Source of the DNA: JBBSJV01 sp038256935
GTDB lineage: Bacteria; Patescibacteriota; JACMRA01
Direction: 5' to 3'
DNA length: 11,205 nucleotides
NCBI GenBank assembly: GCA_038256935.1
Contig: JBBSJV010000050.1
Coordinates: 1 to 11,205 of the forward strand
Shown: piece by piece, positions 1 to 5,392 of the stretch
Position numbering within the stretch: position 1 is the stretch's first letter
How the letters are laid out: the number at the start of each line of letters is the position of its first letter
The notes under the pieces: model-generated
What the model was told of the DNA's origin: nothing
Seen by the model: the letters and a program-made list of their open reading frames with translations, nothing else
Database searches by the model: none
Made by a program: the position numbers and the translations under genes

Positions 1-55
1 ATTAGTCTAGTCTCAAATCTGTCTTCCACTCCACTTACTTACAGAGATGTATTGA

Positions 56-331
56 TTATTGCCACAAGACTCCAAAATGAAGACTGTCTAAATCAATCAT
101 TATTTTTTTCAATAAGTCAACTTTTGAAGTTAAACGGAGCCAAAGAAGTTGAGTAAAATCCTGATAATTTGCCAAGTCGTGATTGATCTGAGCCACCATA
201 CCGTCTAAGTCAAAAATACTCTCAAGCAGCTTTTCAAATTGACTTCGATAATTCATCTCCGACCCCTTCTTTGTATCTGTGGAATTGTATTTATTTGAAA
301 TACTATTTAGATACTCTCCGATTGCTTGCAT
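56..331 (-). CDS. Small hypothetical helical protein (91 aa)
   Basis: I do not recognise this protein. It is 91 residues, has no signal peptide or membrane segment, and looks soluble and mostly helical, with a charged N-terminal third and a Leu/Ile/Asp-rich C-terminal half. It is the last gene of the minus-strand series visible in the window and lies 65 nt behind the 269-residue membrane-anchored protein, so it may share that transcript. No clear Shine-Dalgarno sequence precedes the ATG. No homology to its neighbours is visible. Its position behind a putative hydrolase/partner cassette would allow a regulatory or accessory role, but nothing in the sequence shows it. That it is a real gene is moderately likely, from its length and gene order only. 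Confidence 0.5.
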   Translation of the reverse strand: MQAIGEYLNSISNKYNSTDTKKGSEMNYRSQFEKLLESIFDLDGMVAQINHDLANYQDFTQLLWLRLTSKVDLLKKIMIDLDSLHFGVLWQ

Positions 332-396
332 AGGTTATTTGGTTAAGGCTAGTAAGGTCTATTTAGAAAGGTTTTGTCAATTGGGCTAGCCAGATA

Positions 397-1206
397 CTAC
401 CATCTCGCAATTAACTCTATTTTATGGGCTAGTTGGATCCTACTCAAATCCTCAGTGTAATACTCCAGAGTTTCTTGCATATCTTTGAGATGCTTCTCAG
501 TAGGAGTCAGGGTACTACCATCAGGGAATGTGTGGGTTTGGTTGTTTTCTAGCGAGGTTACAGTTGCTTTTAGTGCATCGACTAATGTTTGTAGGCTTAT
601 GATGGATGTGGTAGCTTCATATTCTCGAGTTAGAATTATTAGGTATGCATAGTTTACTTGGTTATTTTGAGTTTCTTCGACCATTTCTTGATTATCTTGT
701 ATTTCTTCTTGGGTAAGAGGCGGGTAATTTACGATATTGTAGTTTTCTTTTCCTGGAAAGTCAGTTGTTATGTCGTGTTTTGAGACTAAGTCTGTTACTT
801 GGTTAAATTCTAAATCTAGGACAGTTACTAGCTTATAATCCCTAATTTCAAAATTATTAATTCCCTTTCTACTAAAATAAATTACAAAAATACTATGTTT
901 TGTTTTTTCAGGAAAATCTTTTGAATAATCAGGTCTTACAACTGAAATAACTGGAGCAAAAGGATTATTTTTAGTAATTTGTATTGAATGTAAACCAGTG
1001 TCGTTGATATATCCGTTGAACCCACCTTGAATAGGTTGCAACTTATCATTTGAAAAAATAGGATTTGAGTTGAACCCCTCAATTACTAAATTATCGATAT
1101 TGTTTTTATTTATAGGCAAATAGATCAGATATAAAGAAATAAATACTATTATTGAGCAAAATAAAATTATTAAGGTAATTGAATATTGTTTTTTTATTGT
1201 AAACAT
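397..1206 (-). CDS. Membrane-anchored extracytoplasmic protein, paralogue A (269 aa)
   Basis: A short basic N-terminus (IKK) is followed by one hydrophobic helix at about residues 10-30, then about 240 mostly polar residues. This predicts an N-terminally anchored protein with an extracytoplasmic domain. It is clearly paralogous to the 255-residue protein at 1403-2170. Both have IDN(L/I) followed by E-FN and GGF just after the helix (37-63 here). Both end in a near-identical block (219-254 here) built on ENNQT, FPDGSTL, PT, HL, MQE and Y-E-L. I recognise no named family. The gene follows a 49-codon orphan copy of the hydrolase tail, so the pair repeats the order hydrolase tail then membrane partner. 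By analogy it could be an immunity protein or a lipase-specific foldase. That role is inferred; the paralogy is seen directly. Confidence 0.75.
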   Translation of the reverse strand: MFTIKKQYSITLIILFCSIIVFISLYLIYLPINKNNIDNLVIEGFNSNPIFSNDKLQPIQGGFNGYINDTGLHSIQITKNNPFAPVISVVRPDYSKDFPEKTKHSIFVIYFSRKGINNFEIRDYKLVTVLDLEFNQVTDLVSKHDITTDFPGKENYNIVNYPPLTQEEIQDNQEMVEETQNNQVNYAYLIILTREYEATTSIISLQTLVDALKATVTSLENNQTHTFPDGSTLTPTEKHLKDMQETLEYYTEDLSRIQLAHKIELIARW

Positions 1207-1224
1207 AATATTGTTATTGGCTAA

Positions 1225-1374
1225 TTAGTTTCTAATGATAAAAACTGTATTTGGTGAATTGGGGTTTGCTTTTGCTCTATTCAATTCTAAAGCTAAATCC
1301 TCCCCACTTCTACCACCCTTTATCTCCATATCTTTATAACCGTCTTTGTAGATTGTGTTTCCAGAAATGGAATA
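1225..1374 (-). pseudogene. Orphan remnant of an RTX-type hydrolase C-terminus
   Basis: This minus-strand frame of 49 codons plus TAA lies in the 196-nt gap between the two paralogous membrane-protein genes. It has no start codon at its head and is preceded in frame by a stop at 1375-1377. Its translation matches the last 45 or so residues of the hydrolase at 2174-3322: both contain GNTIYK, then a Met, then GGR about ten residues on, and both end in NVFI/TVFI followed by K/I-R. Spacing is conserved apart from a few residues inserted before the end. It is therefore the surviving 3' end of a second hydrolase gene whose catalytic part is gone. It sits upstream of a membrane-protein gene just as the intact tail does. 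The short gap makes a functional independent gene unlikely. Confidence 0.8.
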
Positions 1375-1402
1375 TTAGAAAGGATTAGCTGTAACATTTG
1401 GT

Positions 1403-2170
1403 TTAGCTTTTTAATTCTTCAGAATATACAATCAATGCTTCTTGCATTTCTTCTAAATGTCTTGGAGTAGGGCTTAGTGTACTACCATCAGGAAAAATAT
1501 ATGTTTGATTATTTTCTAATGCACTGACAACTTGTTTTAGGATATTTACGACCTCGGATAATATTGCTTTGTCACTATTCCCACTATTCTCATACTTTTT
1601 TACTAAGCCTTTAAGATATATATATGTTTCTTCATTTTCATTATTCACTTCGACTTTTTCTCTATTAACATTAATCTGCTCGAGAGACTGAGGTGGATTA
1701 AATATTATCTCTGGAGGTAAGTTCTGTTTTGATATATCACCATTTTGACATGTCTTTTTCATGTATGAAATATCAGTTGTACCTAAAGCACTTGAGTACT
1801 CAATAATTTCGAATTTATTTATATTATTTCTTTTCATCGTTATCGACTGGGCATAAGTCATATCAGAACCATTTTTTTTATTTATAAAACAATATATTGG
1901 ATTTACTAAATCAAATTTACTTAACACAATTTCATATTCATAATCATCGAAAGCAGAAAAACCTCCTTTTACTTTTTCTACTCTATTACCAGAAAGTTTA
2001 GTTCCATTATTAAACTCTTCAACGATTATATTGTCTATATTTTGTAGATTATATATTGGCTCAATTAACAAATAACTTGTTATACTAATTATTGAAATAG
2101 TAGTTAATATTATAAACGCAATAAAGCACTTAGTTTTTTTTAAATTAATTATAAAATCTTTCTTATACAT
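1403..2170 (-). CDS. Membrane-anchored extracytoplasmic protein, paralogue B (255 aa)
   Basis: A lysine-rich N-terminus precedes one hydrophobic helix (about residues 15-37); the rest is polar and predicted to lie outside the membrane. It shares with the 269-residue paralogue the post-helix IDN/E-FN/GGF segment and the C-terminal block at 218-253 (ENNQT, FPDGSTL, HLEEMQE, Y-EEL). The middle of the two proteins has diverged. The ATG lies 3 nt after the TAA of the hydrolase gene, and the AAAAGATAA at the hydrolase's end is the only purine-rich stretch upstream, so translational coupling is likely. A membrane-anchored partner directly behind a lipase-like gene recalls lipase foldases (Lif) and periplasmic immunity proteins of lipase effectors (Tli). 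Neither is recognisable by sequence, so partner of the hydrolase is an inference from gene order and co-duplication. Confidence 0.78.
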   Translation of the reverse strand: MYKKDFIINLKKTKCFIAFIILTTISIISITSYLLIEPIYNLQNIDNIIVEEFNNGTKLSGNRVEKVKGGFSAFDDYEYEIVLSKFDLVNPIYCFINKKNGSDMTYAQSITMKRNNINKFEIIEYSSALGTTDISYMKKTCQNGDISKQNLPPEIIFNPPQSLEQINVNREKVEVNNENEETYIYLKGLVKKYENSGNSDKAILSEVVNILKQVVSALENNQTYIFPDGSTLSPTPRHLEEMQEALIVYSEELKS

Positions 2171-2173
2171 ACA

Positions 2174-3322
2174 TTATCTTTTAATAAATACATTTTGTTC
2201 TAGGCCACTACTAAATCTATCAAAAGCCTCATTAAGTGCATTTGCTCGACCACCACTTACTCTCATTTCCTCTTGTCCGGCTTTATATATCGTGTTACCT
2301 AATAAAGTATACTTGTGATGATCACCAAGAACTGTTGGCTTTTCCTTTAAACTAATTCTATCACGATCATCTGAAAAATCGTCAACTAAAATTAGCGATT
2401 TAAAGGCCAAGTTATGATTCCAAAACTCATCACCTCCTCCGCCTCCTCTAAAGATTATTTCTCGATCATCGTGATATGCAACTACTCTATCATCTGTTTT
2501 GGTACCTAGTGCTGTAAGTCTGTTATCAATCATCAATTCTAAAGTTTCATTTTTGGCTGAATCAACTTTTCCTGTGGCTTGGATCAAGGCATCGAAGCTT
2601 CCGTATTGCAATGCCATCTCTGAAAAGTTATTATTATTTAGGTTATTTAAGCTGTAGTGGCCATTGAGGGTTTCTTTATCAGAAATTAGATGATTGAATA
2701 CTCTAGGAGTTGAATTGTGGCTTTCCCCTGCATAATTTGCATCGATTGTATTAATAAAGACCTTTTCATCAGCGGTTCTAGCTAAATTTATATCATCTCC
2801 GGCATCATTAGCTACAAAAGATCTAGAAAACTGAGAAGTCCCTGCAAATGTGGAAATTTTGCGACCGGATGATAAATCTACAACGTAATAACCAGTAGCG
2901 ATATTGCCTGGAGGTGAAATAAGATTCGTCATTTTCACGCCGCCATATTGTATAGAAAGCTCTGTTGCAATTAATGTACCAAGGCTATGACCAACTGTCA
3001 TTATATTATTTCTATCATTTAGCCCCCAATCACCCAACCTTTTTACTGCATCTTTAGAAATTGGTGTTACCCATGTGGCTTGTCTTCTAGGTACTTTTTC
3101 ATTCGGTAAACCTGGTCCAGCAGACGCCTCTCTCCAATCCAGCAAAATCACGGTGTCCTTAGGGTATTTGGAGTGGATAGAATTTCCAATATTTGTAGCC
3201 CAACTATCAGTGTTATCTTGCCAGCCATGAGAAACTATCCAAGCTCTACCGCCTTGAAATCTCTCTTTTTTGCCGTGTAGTATTTTGAGTTGGTATTTGC
3301 AAGCCACAAAACAGCCAGGCAT
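2174..3322 (-). CDS. Lipase-like alpha/beta hydrolase with RTX/serralysin-type C-terminal tail (382 aa)
   Basis: The N-terminal 225 residues look like an alpha/beta hydrolase of the lipase type: oxyanion HG at 32-33 (VSHGW), a DW strand end at 62-63, and the nucleophile elbow GHSLG at 111-115 with Ser113. Plausible triad partners are Asp194 and His222 (NGHYSL), assigned by position only. The C-terminal part carries one RTX-like nonapeptide, GGGGGDEFW (293-301), then the DDFSDDRDRISL pattern (314-325) and GNTIYK, as in serralysin-type tails. There is no N-terminal signal peptide, which suits type I export through the C-terminus. A strong GGGGGAG lies 8 nt before the ATG. The same frame is open for 25 more codons upstream without any start codon, so the gene may have lost its 5' end. 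A co-duplicated membrane protein follows at once. Substrate is unknown: lipid ester is likely, not proven. Confidence 0.78.
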   Translation of the reverse strand: MPGCFVACKYQLKILHGKKERFQGGRAWIVSHGWQDNTDSWATNIGNSIHSKYPKDTVILLDWREASAGPGLPNEKVPRRQATWVTPISKDAVKRLGDWGLNDRNNIMTVGHSLGTLIATELSIQYGGVKMTNLISPPGNIATGYYVVDLSSGRKISTFAGTSQFSRSFVANDAGDDINLARTADEKVFINTIDANYAGESHNSTPRVFNHLISDKETLNGHYSLNNLNNNNFSEMALQYGSFDALIQATGKVDSAKNETLELMIDNRLTALGTKTDDRVVAYHDDREIIFRGGGGGDEFWNHNLAFKSLILVDDFSDDRDRISLKEKPTVLGDHHKYTLLGNTIYKAGQEEMRVSGGRANALNEAFDRFSSGLEQNVFIKR

Positions 3323-3330
3323 ATATTCTT

Positions 3331-3337
3331 CTCCCCC
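3331..3337 (-). promoter_or_regulatory. Strong ribosome binding site of the hydrolase gene
   Basis: On the minus strand GGGGGAG lies 8 nt before the ATG at 3322. It is the clearest Shine-Dalgarno-like site in the window; most other genes here lack one. It supports the ATG at 3322 as the start although the frame stays open further upstream. Confidence 0.6.
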
Positions 3338-3344
3338 TTTGACT

Positions 3345-4400
3345 CTAGTCTCTTTTTCTATTCCCTCTCCAATTAAACAAAAATCTATCTTCTTCTTCTA
3401 AATCTTTAGTATTTAATTTGTGATATTTGTATTTAAAATTACTATTTAAACTAAAATTGTATTTTTGTTCATCATCATTTGCATCAAATTCAGAATGGAT
3501 ATTTGCTAAGTAATTGATTAAAGTGCTTTTACCCTCGCCTCTTCCACCAATAATGGTTATTAAGTTCTTGTTTAAAGGTAAATTAATCGTTTCAAATTTT
3601 AAAGACTCGTTTTCATCTTCATAAATATTAAATTTCTTCTCAATTTCGATTGATGAAAAGTGTGGCTTTTGATACTCAAACTCTGGATTTTGTTCTTGCA
3701 ATCTAACCCTTTCATCAGGTTCATGTATAATCTGTTTCAAGCCTTCAAAAGTAGGATCTGCTTTAATCCAACAATAATTACCATCTGAATCTGAATTTGC
3801 AAAATCTGACATCTTTCTTCCATCACTAGCTATAGTTGGTATAGGAGTTGAAATAAGCTGATTAGTTCTTATATTTATATATTCAAAAGTTTTATCTATG
3901 GAGGATTTATTATTAGCTTGTAAAATTATATAATCATTATGATTGAAAATATTAGATAAAAAAGTTCTGTCTGTTTTTGTTCTTTCTTGAAATAAACCAT
4001 TATCTGAATTACAGTGAGGGAATATACAAATACCATCAAGGTCTTTAACAAGATTTAATACATCAGATGGTTGTTTTGCTGATAAATTTAATCCACCATA
4101 ACCGTCTTTTTGGCTATTTACACCTAGTTTTACTAAAAATACTAAAAAATTCTTTATGCCTTCAGAGTAAGTTTGCTTATTATATAATTTGTTTCCAAAA
4201 AAACATAGTATGTGAATACCATTTGAGTTGATCTCTACTCCAGAAATAAATTTAATCAAACTATTATTGTTTAAACTCATAAAAGCATCAATCAAACAAT
4301 CATCATAATAATTATGATCCGTTATTCCAATACATCCTACATCCTCTCTAAATACATCAATAAATGCGAGTGTGTTTCTAGTATATTGGGGTTGGGACAT
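3345..4400 (-). CDS. TrlF-type PHP domain/ATPase, truncated at both ends (351 aa)
   Basis: The protein contains a PHP-type metal-dependent phosphoesterase region: GITDHN (25-30), GVEI (54-57) and FPHC (127-130). A linker with WIKADPTFEGLKQI (211-224) is characteristic of TrlF-family AAA-like ATPases. A Walker A motif, GGRGEGKS, follows at 285-292. From memory TrlF proteins are roughly 900-1000 residues, so this is about a third of one. The start lies just after where the family's HxH metal-binding motif should be, and an in-frame TAA blocks extension. The reading ends about 60 residues after Walker A, so Walker B and the signature motif are missing. The usual SDAH-like metal site reads SDGR (192-195). 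The product is therefore probably not an active nuclease or ATPase. TrlF-like proteins are often found among DNA repair or defence genes. Family assignment is confident, function doubtful. Confidence 0.75.
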   Translation of the reverse strand: MSQPQYTRNTLAFIDVFREDVGCIGITDHNYYDDCLIDAFMSLNNNSLIKFISGVEINSNGIHILCFFGNKLYNKQTYSEGIKNFLVFLVKLGVNSQKDGYGGLNLSAKQPSDVLNLVKDLDGICIFPHCNSDNGLFQERTKTDRTFLSNIFNHNDYIILQANNKSSIDKTFEYINIRTNQLISTPIPTIASDGRKMSDFANSDSDGNYCWIKADPTFEGLKQIIHEPDERVRLQEQNPEFEYQKPHFSSIEIEKKFNIYEDENESLKFETINLPLNKNLITIIGGRGEGKSTLINYLANIHSEFDANDDEQKYNFSLNSNFKYKYHKLNTKDLEEEDRFLFNWRGNRKRD

Positions 4401-4430
4401 AGCTAATTAATCGTAGACATTTAATTTAAA

Positions 4431-4748
4431 CTACTTATAGGCCTTTAAGGGTGTTGCGATACTAAAAAATGAATAACTAATCAAATAAACTGGTGCAACA
4501 AAAAATGCAATTTGAGTGCTCAACCTTTGAAAATTTGTAAGCGTTTCGTCATAATTATCTCTAAAATTGAATATCATTAACAATATTTGTAATAAAATTA
4601 GCCATATTAAAAAATTAACATTTAGATTTATATATTTATTACCTTTTTTAAGTTTTATAAACACAGTAATGCATGTGTAAACAAAAAGTAGCACTAAAAA
4701 TGGCATAACCATGTAATAAATTATAGCAATCCAACCATGAGAACTCAA
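4431..4748 (-). CDS. Small multi-helix membrane protein, main part of a stop-interrupted gene (105 aa from TTG)
   Basis: The 105 residues contain three hydrophobic helices at about 5-32 (IAIIYYMVMPFLVLLFVY), 44-60 and 80-98, joined by short polar loops, with a lysine-rich loop after the first. The only usable start is a TTG at 4748, two codons after an in-frame TAA at 4755-4757. The same frame continues upstream of that stop to an ATG at 4853 and encodes another hydrophobic stretch. The natural gene was therefore probably 140 residues with four helices (4431-4853, 423 nt, a multiple of three). What remains is either a shortened product re-initiated at TTG or a dead gene. I recognise no family. 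It follows the 164-residue protein gene and precedes the TrlF fragment by 30 nt. Confidence 0.5.
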   Translation of the reverse strand: MSSHGWIAIIYYMVMPFLVLLFVYTCITVFIKLKKGNKYINLNVNFLIWLILLQILLMIFNFRDNYDETLTNFQRLSTQIAFFVAPVYLISYSFFSIATPLKAYK

Positions 4749-4754
4749 AAGTAA

Positions 4755-4853
4755 TTAAAAAAAGGCTAAAAAACTTATCATGACATAATATAATATGTAT
4801 TTTTTAAGAGCTATTTTGTGAAAAGATGAATTGTTGATAATTGTCTTACTCAT
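4755..4853 (-). pseudogene. 5' part of the interrupted membrane-protein gene (32 codons then TAA)
   Basis: This begins at an ATG 33 nt after the stop of the 164-residue protein gene. It reads MSKTIINN, then a helix start KKYILYYVMISFLAFF, then TAA. The following codons in the same frame are TTA CTT TTG, which would continue the hydrophobic helix directly into the 105-residue frame downstream. The TAA follows a run of seven T, so either a point mutation or a sequencing error in or near the run could have created the interruption. Confidence 0.6.
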
Positions 4854-4886
4854 AATAATTATGCTGATTTTGATCTAACTCATAGA

Positions 4887-5381
4887 CTATAAAGGTCCGA
4901 TATAAGTAACACACTCCTGCCAATTACTCTCACTGGGTTTTCTGGTCATGTATATTGTACCGGATTTATATACATCACCGTCAATACCTTTAACTCTACC
5001 TATCAATAAAACAGTCAAGGGTATATCCCAGTTCCTACACATATTTGAAAAACCACCTTCTTTTATTTCTGGCGATACGAACTCTATGCTTTCGGCATAA
5101 ATAACAACCCTTCTTTTATTTTCCAAAAGATAGTCAATAATCTGTTCTTGTTCATGTAAATCCAGTTGATCTGTAGAAAAAACTATTCTATCAACTAATT
5201 CTTTATCTGAAATTTCTGGCAAGGTGTTAAACCTTTCTAAATCTTGTGCAAGTCTTTGAGTTTCATTTCTTTCTTCAATTTTAGTATACACATAAAGGGC
5301 TGAAATGCCTAAAAATGGAAGCAAAATCAATATTAAAAGAAATATTATAATTGGTTTTAGATATCTTTTTGTTGGTCTCAT
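4887..5381 (-). CDS. Single-helix membrane-anchored protein (164 aa)
   Basis: A basic N-terminus (RPTKRYLK) precedes one strong hydrophobic helix at about 10-32. A charged, probably coiled segment follows (33-75, Glu/Arg/Leu/Asp-rich), then a compact domain of about 90 residues with two cysteines in its second half (SNMC and QECV). Orientation by the positive-inside rule puts the C-terminal domain outside the cell. The ATG is 11 nt after the stop of the big cell-wall hydrolase gene, so the two are almost certainly co-transcribed, and a partner, anchor or inhibitor of the hydrolase would fit. I do not recognise a family, and no catalytic motif is visible. The clear anchor and tight spacing make it a credible gene; its function is unknown. 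Confidence 0.65.
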   Translation of the reverse strand: MRPTKRYLKPIIIFLLILILLPFLGISALYVYTKIEERNETQRLAQDLERFNTLPEISDKELVDRIVFSTDQLDLHEQEQIIDYLLENKRRVVIYAESIEFVSPEIKEGGFSNMCRNWDIPLTVLLIGRVKGIDGDVYKSGTIYMTRKPSESNWQECVTYIGPL

Positions 5382-5392
5382 AAGTCAATATT

